Below are positions 1 to 7,648 of a DNA stretch of 64,000 nucleotides, one piece after another. Source of the stretch: Actinomyces wuliandei (lineage in GTDB: Bacteria; Actinomycetota; Actinomycetes; Actinomycetales; Actinomycetaceae). The notes under the pieces are model-generated. The model had not been told where the DNA came from and made no database searches. It saw nothing but the letters and a program-made list of their open reading frames with translations. The translations under genes were made by a program, and so were the position numbers. The stretch is from positions 2,914,001 through 2,978,000 of the forward strand of contig NZ_CP025227.1 of assembly GCF_004010955.1 (NCBI RefSeq). Reading direction: 5' to 3'. Positions within the stretch are counted from its first letter, which is position 1, and every line of letters starts with the position of its first letter.

Positions 1-1
1 C

Positions 2-73
2 GGCCACGCTGCGCGCCGCCAGGGGCGCGCAAAGGAGCTCGACACCCTGCGCGCCAGGCGCCGGGACTTCTAG
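2..73 (+). CDS. C-terminal end of an unidentified protein (partial)
   Basis: An open frame enters from the left edge and ends at TAG 71-73. The visible tail is short and very basic, ending in LRARRRDF. Too little is present to identify a family. The frame is open for only about 23 codons, so it could be fortuitous. Confidence 0.35.
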   Translation, partial: GHAARRQGRAKELDTLRARRRDF

Positions 74-286
74 GAGCCCTGCCCGCAGGCAGGAACCTCC
101 TGAGCCTCTGGGGGCCTCCAGACCCTCTCGCACACGCGGGGAGCACCGCCCGCCGTTACCGCGCCGTACCGCCGTCACGGGCGGTCCCGCAGGCTGGTGC
201 TCGCCTCACGGGCGGAGACCTGGCACTATATGCCACGAGGCCGACGTCAGCCGACGCCGCGCCACCCGACGGAAGGAGGCACCACT

Positions 287-469
287 ATGGGACTTGAGGA
301 CCTGACGAAGAAGGCCAGCGAGGCTCTGGGCTCCGACAAGGCGGAGGAGATCAGCGACAAGGCGCTCGACACTGCTGCGGGTGTCGCCAAGAAGGTATCC
401 GGCGGCAAGGCTGACGCCAAGATCGACTCTGTTCGCGACGCTGCCGACAGAAAGATCGGCCGCGACTGA
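287..469 (+). CDS. Small Rv0909/MT0933-like antitoxin-family protein
   Basis: 60 residues from ATG 287, preceded by a strong GGAAGGAGG ribosome site; an in-frame start further upstream has no such site. The protein is Lys/Asp/Ala-rich, predicted helical and lacks cysteine. The central stretch AAGVAKKVSGGKADAKIDSV resembles the actinobacterial MT0933-like antitoxin family (helix, GGK, helix). No toxin gene lies beside it in the window: the downstream neighbour is on the other strand and looks like a membrane protein. A generic stress-type small protein is the alternative. Confidence 0.55.
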   Translation: MGLEDLTKKASEALGSDKAEEISDKALDTAAGVAKKVSGGKADAKIDSVRDAADRKIGRD

Positions 470-525
470 GGTCCTGAAGCCAGCCCTGGCCCTGAGCCAG
501 GAACCGCAGTCTTCTGATCGCAGGG

Positions 526-559
526 CGAGTGCCCCGCACACTCCGGTGCGGGGCACTCG
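526..559 (+). terminator. Strong hairpin terminator
   Basis: A perfect 14-bp stem, CGAGTGCCCCGCAC pairing with GTGCGGGGCACTCG, around a 6-nt loop. It lies 57 nt after the antitoxin-like gene, ahead of the minus-strand gene that ends at 716, so it may act on both strands. No long T-run follows, as is common in GC-rich actinobacteria. Confidence 0.75.
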
Positions 560-715
560 TGCTGTCGCCAAGATCCGTGAAGGCGTCACAAAGTGTAAGA
601 AACACGCGTGAGAAACACCGAGGACGCCAGAGCGCGAGCACACTGTCCGAGCCCGGCTTCGTCTACCGGCTGCCCCTGGCAGCCTCCTGTGGCGGTCTTT
701 GCCTACCCTGCTCGC

Positions 716-1465
716 TCAGGCCCGCCGACGCGCGCCTCGGGACAGCCCCACGACAGTGACGGCAAGGCCGGTGACACCGCACAGAAGCGCCCCCAGCAGC
801 ATGGCACCAGCCGTCACAAGACGGTCGGTGCGCAGCGGCGGCCCCACAAGCATCCCCTCGGTGCCGCCCTCACAGCGCACTGTGTAGGTCCCGCTGGCAG
901 AGGCAGTGAACCTGGCATAGGGGATGCCCTGCTCCGGCACGGCCTTGGGGACCGCAGAGCCGTCAGGGCCGGTGATCGTGCACTCCGTGGTCTGTCCCTG
1001 GGAGCTGGAGTAGACCATGGTCTGGGTGCCCTCCTGAAGGTAGACAGCACCCGACTCCCCCAGGACCGTCGTCTCCGCACCGCTCCAGTCCACGGCCATG
1101 CGGAACGCACCAGCCGCGAGAGCCAGGGGCACGACCAGGACCAGCACCAGCCCGACAGCCACCGTACGCCACCGGCGGCGCCCTGAGGTCCTGCGGACCG
1201 GGCGGGTGCTGCGGCGGTTGCCCGGCTGGCTGGTCCAGCGCTCCAGGCCCACACCACCCGGTGGTGAGACCCACCCCGAGCCTGAGGAGGCCTGGACAGG
1301 CGCCGACAGTGTCTGCGGCACCTGCCGCGCCTGCTCCCCGTCGGCAAGGTCGGGAGCCGACCGGGCAGGCTCGATACCCTGCTCAGCCAGGATCGCCGCC
1401 AGCTCCTCAGGGCTGACGCGCCTGCCGTAGCGGGGCTGGCCATCATCGGTCTCGAAGGAGCTCAC
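716..1465 (-). CDS. Hypothetical membrane protein, two transmembrane segments
   Basis: 249 residues from a GTG with GAGGAG six bases upstream. The N-terminal ~100 residues are cytoplasmic and basic (RRTSGRRRWR). A hydrophobic segment follows at about 101-120, then an extracytoplasmic region of about 90 residues with two cysteines, and a second hydrophobic segment near 215-242 ending in basic residues. No family is recognised. It is the most distal gene of the minus-strand block, 56 nt beyond the DUF4282-like gene, and may be cotranscribed with it. Confidence 0.65.
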   Translation of the reverse strand: MSSFETDDGQPRYGRRVSPEELAAILAEQGIEPARSAPDLADGEQARQVPQTLSAPVQASSGSGWVSPPGGVGLERWTSQPGNRRSTRPVRRTSGRRRWRTVAVGLVLVLVVPLALAAGAFRMAVDWSGAETTVLGESGAVYLQEGTQTMVYSSSQGQTTECTITGPDGSAVPKAVPEQGIPYARFTASASGTYTVRCEGGTEGMLVGPPLRTDRLVTAGAMLLGALLCGVTGLAVTVVGLSRGARRRA

Positions 1466-1521
1466 AGCCTGCTCCTCATGTGCTTGTGCCTGTCATGGAC
1501 TCATTGGTGCAGCAGGCTGCC

Positions 1522-2001
1522 TCAGGGGCGCCCCCCGCCCCTGACCGAGCTGCGCACGAGCTCGACAAAGAGACGGATGAGCAGGATCAGGGTCATGTTC
1601 CACGGGGCGTGGAAGAGCAGGTCAACGACAAACTCGCCGAAGCTGAACCCGCTCTCAAAGGTGTCGCGGTTGAAGTAGCTGGCTCCAGTGTTGTAGGCAG
1701 AGTAGAGCCAGTTCACGACGACGGCGACGACAGCCACGACAAAGACGACCCTCCCGTACCGCTCCACGTAGCCCCTGGAGGTGTCGAAGAGGTTGCCAAA
1801 CAAGGAGTCGGGGGCCTGGGGCGGGTAGGGCTGCACCGGTGCCCCGGCTCCTGGTGCTGCAGGGGCGCTGGCGGCAGGCGCCGCCTGGAACTGCTGGGGC
1901 GGGTAGGGCTGACCCGGGGCAGGGGCCACAGGAGCGGGGGCGGAGGGTGCCGAGGGCTGCTGAGGGTAGTAGGGCTGGCCAGGGGCGGGGGGCTGGGTCA
2001 T
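1522..2001 (-). CDS. Proline-rich membrane protein, DUF4282-like C-terminus
   Basis: 159 residues. The first ~65 are a Pro/Gln/Ala-rich repeat tail (QPYYPQQP, QPYPPQ). After LFGNLFDTS come two hydrophobic segments (about 84-100 and 132-148) and a closing LLIRLFVELV that matches how DUF4282 proteins end. Pro-rich tails joined to DUF4282 are common in actinobacteria; the function is unknown. The start follows AAGGAAGAG. Nothing directly ties it to pilus assembly. Confidence 0.6.
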   Translation of the reverse strand: MTQPPAPGQPYYPQQPSAPSAPAPVAPAPGQPYPPQQFQAAPAASAPAAPGAGAPVQPYPPQAPDSLFGNLFDTSRGYVERYGRVVFVVAVVAVVVNWLYSAYNTGASYFNRDTFESGFSFGEFVVDLLFHAPWNMTLILLIRLFVELVRSSVRGGGRP

Positions 2002-2138
2002 GACAAGGTCTCTTCCTTCGCTATCAGTGACGCGGGCAGACTACCGTGCCTCCTGGTCACGACGAAAGCCGGGCGGCAGCTCTCACACCTGGTGAACCTG
2101 GCGCAGCCGTGGCACCGGGGGGTGGTGCCGGGGTCGGG

Positions 2139-2663
2139 CTACACCAGCTCGATCCACCGCCCTACGGTCTCGACCTGGCTGTCAGTGACCTCCTGGCCTG
2201 AGAGGTCCACGAGCGCGACCTGCGACCCTCTGCCCACCGCCCAGGTCGTGCCCCTGCTCTCGTAGGGCCAGGAGGCCTGGTAGTCCTGACGGGCCAGGAG
2301 GGTGCTCCCGTCGGACAGCGCCGTCCGCTCCCCGACGGGACGGTAGCCACGGGTGACGGCGCGGGCGGCGTTCATCGCCAGGTCCAGTGCCTGGTACACG
2401 TCGGCGGCGGTCACGGACTGGGCTGTCATGAGCAGGCTGGAGCTGTCCGAGGGGTCTGTCCACCGCGTGGTCCACAGACCAGACTGGGGCACGGTCCGGT
2501 CCCAGCCAGAGGGGACAGCCAGGCAGAGGCTGCCGTCCTGCGGCCTGTCCCACCCGGCCCCAGGACCAGGGCCGGAGGAGCACCCTGCCACCACCGTGGC
2601 CGCCAGGCCAGCCGATGCTGTCAGAGCCACCGCTATCCCGGCCCGTCGCGAGGAGCGTGTCAT
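2139..2663 (-). CDS. Lipoprotein of unknown function
   Basis: 174 residues from the ATG at 2663, which has AGGAGG five bases upstream and overlaps the stop of the upstream gene (ATGA), so translation is probably coupled. An upstream in-frame start would run through that neighbour and is rejected. The signal peptide ends in a lipobox (VVAGC, Cys near residue 28). The rest is a soluble domain beginning LAVPSGWDRT, with the amphiphilic layout of PsbP/LpqN-like actinobacterial lipoproteins; that assignment is inference. Fourth of a coupled set 5432 to 2139. Confidence 0.65.
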   Translation of the reverse strand: MTRSSRRAGIAVALTASAGLAATVVAGCSSGPGPGAGWDRPQDGSLCLAVPSGWDRTVPQSGLWTTRWTDPSDSSSLLMTAQSVTAADVYQALDLAMNAARAVTRGYRPVGERTALSDGSTLLARQDYQASWPYESRGTTWAVGRGSQVALVDLSGQEVTDSQVETVGRWIELV

Positions 2664-3355
2664 GACTGCCTCCTGACGAGGTCCAGGGTGTCCTCGACAC
2701 CGTTGCGCAGCCCGTCGTCGGTGTAGGTCCCCAGCAGGGTCACCACACCAGCACCGACGCTCGAGGCAAGAATCCAGGTCCAGCCGCACCACAGGCCATC
2801 AGGCCCCCAGGAGAAGGCGGTGCGCTCCACAGCCGTCCCGCTGTCGTGCTGCCAGGAGACACGGGCGAGCTGGGCGTAGCCGGTGACGAGCCTGGCCACA
2901 GCCAGGTCCACCGTCTGCCTGAGGCCGTCAGCAGTCGTAGTGGTGTCCAGGGCGGAGACCATGAGCCGCTGGTCAAAGCCCTCCTGGGAGGAGGCAGAGG
3001 AGACCATGTCGTAGGACACGACGTACAGCCCCCAGTCGCGGTGGGGCGTGGGACCTTCCATGGCTGACAGCAGGCTGAAGGAGATGCCGGAGACGTTGAC
3101 CGGCACCCAGTCCGTCGGCTGCTCCTGGGGGCCCGGGGACGGGGCGTGAGGCTGGTCCACCTCAGCCACGGCGTGCATCGCGTCGTTGGGGGCGGCCTCC
3201 TCCGAGCGGGCACAGGCGGGCACCAGCCCCGCTGCCGCACCCCCGGCCACGGCCCCAGTCCCTGAGACCAGCAGGCCACGGCGGCCCACGACCCGCCGCT
3301 GGCTCACGGCCCCACGCCCTGACGCGGGGCTGACAGCGCCCTCCCCGAGCCTCAT
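2660..3355 (-). CDS. Twin-arginine-type lipoprotein of unknown function
   Basis: 231 residues. The N-terminus has RRVVGRRGLL, then a long Ala/Gly hydrophobic stretch and VPAC, which looks like a Tat signal with lipidation at Cys 49. The mature part starts with a Ser/Pro-rich linker; a compact domain follows (VNVSGISFSLL, WGLYVVSYDMV). Its start overlaps the preceding gene's stop (ATGA) and its stop overlaps the next start, so it lies in a coupled set of exported proteins. The domain has the size and order of its two lipoprotein neighbours, suggesting paralogy at low identity. Confidence 0.6.
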   Translation of the reverse strand: MRLGEGAVSPASGRGAVSQRRVVGRRGLLVSGTGAVAGGAAAGLVPACARSEEAAPNDAMHAVAEVDQPHAPSPGPQEQPTDWVPVNVSGISFSLLSAMEGPTPHRDWGLYVVSYDMVSSASSQEGFDQRLMVSALDTTTTADGLRQTVDLAVARLVTGYAQLARVSWQHDSGTAVERTAFSWGPDGLWCGWTWILASSVGAGVVTLLGTYTDDGLRNGVEDTLDLVRRQS

Positions 3356-4182
3356 ACCGGGCTCACCACGATCGACTCCAGGACCGCCTCAGCCTGCTCC
3401 AGGCTGCTCGCACTGGCTGAGTCCGCCAGCACGTACACGCCGTAGTTGTAGCCCTGCGTCCCGTCAACAATGACTGCGGCACCGGCAACAGCCGCCGCGC
3501 CCGGGCGCGACTCCCGGGACCACGGAGCAGGCCCTGAGGACTCCCACCTCAGCAGGGCCGCCTTATCCGCCCCCTCGACACCCACCTCCTCCGTGCTGGC
3601 CTCCACCCCCTGCTTCTCCAGGGCCTCCTGCTCCGAGGCGAGGACGTCAGAGGCCGACACGGAGCCGTCCGCGTAGTACTCGACGTCAACCGTGAGCGCG
3701 GCGGAGGCGGAGTCGTAGTAGGTCTGACGCATGCCGTCCTCGTAGACAGTGGTCTGCGCGGTGGTGGCGTCGGCGGGGACACGGAGCATGAGCCCCGGGG
3801 CGGGCAGCAGGACCATCATGGCACCCGCCACAGCGTCTGCCGCAGCGTCCGTCGCGGTGTCCGTCGCGGTGTCCGCAGAGCCGGGCTGTGTCTGTGGGGA
3901 GGAGACGGGGGTACCCGTGTCCCCAGCTCCCGGGAATGACGTCGGCTGCGGTGTCCCAGAGGCGGCTGAGGCAGTCTGCCACGCGCTGGCGCCCGCCTGC
4001 GGTTGCGAGGACGACGCACCAGCCTCCTGCCCACCAGCGCAGCCCGCAGCCACCAGGATGACCGCGAGCACGACAGCGGGCAGCACCATGGGAAGAGCCA
4101 TGGGAAAGGCTGCGGAAAGGAGCGTGGGAGGGGCAGCGGAAGGAACCGCGCGCGGCTGCCCCCGCCTGCGTCCGCGCCTCAC
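3352..4182 (-). CDS. Lipoprotein with Ser/Thr/Ala-rich linker
   Basis: A GTG at 4182 is chosen because it overlaps the upstream stop (GTGA) and has AGGAG eight bases before it; a longer reading to 4242 lacks a ribosome site. The mature protein is anchored at LVAAGC. A low-complexity linker follows with short TATD-type repeats, then a ~140-residue domain starting MMVLLPAPGLMLRVPAD. Tandem nucleotide repeats around 3845-3880 encode the linker and may vary in length between strains. Function unknown; the surface location follows from the lipobox. Confidence 0.6.
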   Translation of the reverse strand: MRRGRRRGQPRAVPSAAPPTLLSAAFPMALPMVLPAVVLAVILVAAGCAGGQEAGASSSQPQAGASAWQTASAASGTPQPTSFPGAGDTGTPVSSPQTQPGSADTATDTATDAAADAVAGAMMVLLPAPGLMLRVPADATTAQTTVYEDGMRQTYYDSASAALTVDVEYYADGSVSASDVLASEQEALEKQGVEASTEEVGVEGADKAALLRWESSGPAPWSRESRPGAAAVAGAAVIVDGTQGYNYGVYVLADSASASSLEQAEAVLESIVVSPV

Positions 4183-5432
4183 GGCTGGAGCTCCTGGGTG
4201 GCGAGCTGGTCGCGGTCCTGGACCAGCTGGCTCGCGCTCCACCCGGGAGTCACCGCCTCCGGCCCGCCGTGGTCCGTGATGGCCGTGCCCTCCAGCATCT
4301 GCTGGGTGGTGGTGGCCTGGAGCGCGATGACCTCGGCCAGCTCCCCACCCGGGGCAGCGGAGGGGCTCAGCGCCGTCAGCGGGACCGACAGGCCACCCGG
4401 GGACAGGCTCGCGTGACGCGCGTAGGCGGTGACAAGTCCGCGCTCGGAGTCGCTGAGCACGGGGACCTCCAGCCTGGTGGTGACCACGGTGGTCACCACC
4501 GTTCCCGGATCCACCCCGTCAACACCTTCCTCGGTGGCGCCCTCAGCGGCGTGGGTGGCAACGAGGCTGTCCAGGTCACCGCCGCTGTCGTAGGTGAGGG
4601 TCAGCAGCCCCACGCAGGTACGCTCCCCCTCCGGTGGCGCTGTGGTGCCGAAGGCGGTCCAGGCGTCCTCCTCGTCCTGCGCAGGGGGAGGGACCTGGGC
4701 GGTGTAGGACAGGGTGTGGGAGACGGTACCGGTGCCGTCGGGCTCCAGGGAGCTGGCACGCTGGTAGCCCACAGCATCACCGGTGGCTGACACGACTGCC
4801 TGTGAGGGCTGCGGGGACTGTGAGGAGCCCGGGGTCCCGGTCGCAGTGGGCTGGGCGGCCCCGGTGGCCTGCGGCTCCTCGCCCTCGCCGCCGGGGGCCG
4901 GGTCGGCGTAGTCCTGGGCGGCCGACAGGGAGATGGCCGCCCCCGAGAACTCCACCGACGGGTCGAGCCCACCTGTGGCCAGGGGGTGCCCGGGGCGGAC
5001 CCGGCCCGTCCCGGCGTTGTCCTCCTGGGTGGGCTCCGCCTGGTCGTCACAGGAACCGGCAGTTGCGCACTCCTGCGCGCTGGCTCTCAGCAGCGCTGTC
5101 ACCTGGGCGGCCACAGGGTCGTCCTCAGCGGTGGTGGAGCCCGCGGAGGAGCCGGGGTAGCCGGTGGACAGCTGGCGCGTGGTCGCCGCTACCGCCTCCG
5201 CGCCAGAGCCGGCCGCGTCATCGGCCACGGCCACCGGCGCCGTCCCGGTGGCGAGGACTCCCACCACCAGCCCCACGGCTGCCAGGACCTGGAGCACCCC
5301 CTGGTGGCGGACAGCCTGCCTCCGCCGAGTCGTGAGGGCACAGGCAGGAGCCAGGCGCAGCGACCACAAGAACCAGGGAGGCCGCTGGGAGGACCACCGT
5401 GGAGACCGTTGCGCCCGGGGAGGACGACGCAT
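4179..5432 (-). CDS. Large exported protein of unknown function
   Basis: 417 residues from ATG 5432, with AGGAA six bases upstream. A very basic N-terminus leads to a hydrophobic signal (about 46-68) ending in VADD, so it is probably secreted with no lipobox. The mature protein is acidic and rich in Thr/Ser/Gly/Pro, with two cysteine pairs. It is the first gene of the coupled set 5432 to 2139 and lies next to the TadG-like gene, so a surface or pilus role is plausible but not shown. Confidence 0.6.
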   Translation of the reverse strand: MRRPPRAQRSPRWSSQRPPWFLWSLRLAPACALTTRRRQAVRHQGVLQVLAAVGLVVGVLATGTAPVAVADDAAGSGAEAVAATTRQLSTGYPGSSAGSTTAEDDPVAAQVTALLRASAQECATAGSCDDQAEPTQEDNAGTGRVRPGHPLATGGLDPSVEFSGAAISLSAAQDYADPAPGGEGEEPQATGAAQPTATGTPGSSQSPQPSQAVVSATGDAVGYQRASSLEPDGTGTVSHTLSYTAQVPPPAQDEEDAWTAFGTTAPPEGERTCVGLLTLTYDSGGDLDSLVATHAAEGATEEGVDGVDPGTVVTTVVTTRLEVPVLSDSERGLVTAYARHASLSPGGLSVPLTALSPSAAPGGELAEVIALQATTTQQMLEGTAITDHGGPEAVTPGWSASQLVQDRDQLATQELQP

Positions 5433-5655
5433 GCAGCGTTCCTTTCGTCGACAGCAGGAAGCGAGACAGGGGCTTCCTGACACCTGCACGATGCAGGGTC
5501 GTGACCTGCAGGCAGTCTAGGATCGCCCCGGCCCCCTGTCCACAGGAAACCGGCCCGTCCAGGAGGGGTCCGGTAGGCGCTGCCGCTGCGGCCGGGGTGG
5601 CGGCGCACCCCCACCCAGAGGCGACGACTGCCCCAGGCCCGGGCAGCCCCCAGGG

Positions 5656-6366
5656 TCAGCGCACCAGCTTGGTGGAGACTGTCGCCTGGTCGGCCATGCC
5701 CTCGGGCACCGTGAAGGAGGTGGGTGGTGCCGAGGCCGTTGGTGAGGAGCCGCCTGTGGAGGTCGAGGTCGTGGTCTTGTTCGGCTGAGCGGTCACACAG
5801 GTGCCGCCGATATCGAAGCCGACCTTGCCCCCGCTGAGGCAGGCGCCCTCCTCCAGGACCACCTCAGCGGTGGCCGAGGCGCTCATCGTCTCACCGGTGG
5901 CCTCCACAGGGGTGTCCGTCTCCACGCTCACGGTGACCTGCCTGCGGGTGGAGTCGATCGACAGTGAGGTCAGGGTCGCACCGTTGCGGGAGGCGTAGCG
6001 GCTGGCGGCCCCCCTGACTCCAGCCCCGGCGAAGGAGCCGATGCCGCTGCCTGCGGCCCCCCACAGCCCATCATCGTCGTCGGCCCCGTAGGCGTCGTCG
6101 TACATGGACTCGATCGAGTCCGCCCAGGCCTGGGCGGCGGCCAGGGCGGCGGCATCAGCGGCGGTGGTGGCGTCACGCCGGTGGAGGGTGACGTCGCCCA
6201 GGCCTGTCATGAGGGCCAGCGCCACCGTCGCCAGGACCGCGCAGGCCACGCTCACGTAGGGCAGGATGCTGCCCCGCTCGCTGCCCGGCCCACCGCGTCG
6301 AGGCCGCAGGGACAGGCAGGGCAGCCAGGACACCGCCGAACGCAGCAGAGAGGGACGCACCCGCAC
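5656..6366 (-). CDS. TadG-like pilus assembly protein
   Basis: 236 residues. After a basic leader (RPRRGGPGSERGSILPYV) comes one hydrophobic helix, then ATTAADAAALAAAQAWAD. That segment is typical of the TadG/TadE N-terminal domain that anchors in the membrane and seeds pilus assembly. The exported part carries an acidic patch, two cysteines and a Thr/Ser-rich tail. The start is a GTG at 6366; a second GTG at 6360 has better spacing from AAGGAG. It is short beside full TadG proteins, which add a von Willebrand domain. Confidence 0.7.
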   Translation of the reverse strand: MRVRPSLLRSAVSWLPCLSLRPRRGGPGSERGSILPYVSVACAVLATVALALMTGLGDVTLHRRDATTAADAAALAAAQAWADSIESMYDDAYGADDDDGLWGAAGSGIGSFAGAGVRGAASRYASRNGATLTSLSIDSTRRQVTVSVETDTPVEATGETMSASATAEVVLEEGACLSGGKVGFDIGGTCVTAQPNKTTTSTSTGGSSPTASAPPTSFTVPEGMADQATVSTKLVR

Positions 6367-6565
6367 CAGCTCCTTACCAGCACACCATCACGGAGGAACA
6401 CGCCGCCGGGGCACAAGGGTGGCACCGTGCGGCGACGTGCCGCCTCTGCGCCCCCTGCACCGTCCGTCACGACTGCGGCCAGTCAACCACGCCCAGCCCC
6501 GGCGGCACAGGGGCGAGCGCCCCATAACTTCAGTCCTGGCAGCCCTTGAGCCTGCGGCACCAGGC

Positions 6566-7003
6566 TCAGCGCCCGGCGGCGCCCCGGCGCACCAGCCAGA
6601 CCAGCAGGGCACCGGCACACGACCCCAGGACCCCGGTGGCCATGAGCTGGAGCGCCACCTGCTCATACCGGGGGAACTCCGGAGACATCCGCGCCACCAC
6701 GTTCACGAAGAACACGATTGGGACGGGCATGGCGCACAGCAGCGTGAGCCCCAGCCTGCCCGCCCGCTGCCGGGGCAGGGTCAGGGCGCTGGCGGCAGCA
6801 GCCACCACCGGGACCACCACCACCAGCAGCATATAGATCATGGCATAGGAAGGGTCGGCGAATGCCAGGCGGTCACCGACCAGGGTGGTCAGCCGCCGCA
6901 CCACCGGCAGCACGACCGCGCCGACTGCCCAGGCCACGAGCACGGTGACGGGCAGCGGCCAGGAGCTGCGGGAGAAGAAGCGCGAGTGGGTCCGCTCAGT
7001 CAT
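6566..7003 (-). CDS. Small polytopic membrane protein
   Basis: 145 residues, four hydrophobic segments (about 18-35, 55-74, 85-104, 118-138) and almost no soluble part. The start overlaps the stop of the upstream lipoprotein by 8 nt, so the two are cotranscribed and likely translationally coupled. No family is recognised. The lipoprotein-membrane pair could work as a unit, by context only. Confidence 0.6.
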   Translation of the reverse strand: MTERTHSRFFSRSSWPLPVTVLVAWAVGAVVLPVVRRLTTLVGDRLAFADPSYAMIYMLLVVVVPVVAAAASALTLPRQRAGRLGLTLLCAMPVPIVFFVNVVARMSPEFPRYEQVALQLMATGVLGSCAGALLVWLVRRGAAGR

Positions 7004-7580
7004 GAAGCACCTCGATCCCGGCCGTGAACGTGGACATCAGCTCCTCGTCCACCCCCGGCCCGCTCAGCCCGATAATGGCGATCTCCGGCCTGCCCTCGTC
7101 CTGGGCCACCAGGACGTGGTCCTTGTCCTCCTTGTCCTCCTGGGAGAACAGCCGCAGCCTGTGGTCCATCCGCCACAGCTGGTCGGGCGGCCCCTCCACC
7201 TCATAGGGAGGTCCCGCGATGCCTCCCCCGAAGACCTGCACCAGGGAGAGCTCGAGGGCCATGTCCTCCGCGTTGTCTGGAGGGGCATCAACAAAGTCAC
7301 CAGCCCCGTGGGTCATGACCAGGAGACGGCAGCCGACCGACTCGTCGTCCCAGTCGGCCACGTCCTGCATCGCCCAGTCCCAGCTCCCGACGTCTGCCTC
7401 CTCCGGGATGGTGACCTCCTGCCACTCCTGGGGCACGTTGAAGGCCGCGCTGCCCGCACTCACCCGCCTCCACCCCTGGGGAACCTCAATCTCCGGTCCC
7501 GAGGAGCACCCGCCCCCAGCCAGCACAGCCGCACCGGCAGCACCCAGCACCACAAGACTACGACGCCGCAGACCTTCCAT
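6996..7580 (-). CDS. Lipoprotein of unknown function
   Basis: 194 residues from ATG 7580, with GAGGAGG five bases upstream; a longer upstream reading lacks a ribosome site. The leader EGLRRRSLVVLGAAGAAVLA ends in a lipobox with Cys in GGGCSSG. The mature domain begins EVPQGWRRVSAGSAAFNVPQ and contains WDWAM and acidic-basic runs (QEDKEDKDH). It resembles the lipoproteins at 2139-4182 in starting with a Trp-containing amphipathic strand. It overlaps the following small membrane protein gene. Confidence 0.6.
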   Translation of the reverse strand: MEGLRRRSLVVLGAAGAAVLAGGGCSSGPEIEVPQGWRRVSAGSAAFNVPQEWQEVTIPEEADVGSWDWAMQDVADWDDESVGCRLLVMTHGAGDFVDAPPDNAEDMALELSLVQVFGGGIAGPPYEVEGPPDQLWRMDHRLRLFSQEDKEDKDHVLVAQDEGRPEIAIIGLSGPGVDEELMSTFTAGIEVLHD

Positions 7581-7648
7581 CACGACCTCCTCAGCCGTCA
7601 CTTGTCCGTCACTGTATCCCTCTGAGCCCAGCAGGGTGGAGCCTCCAA

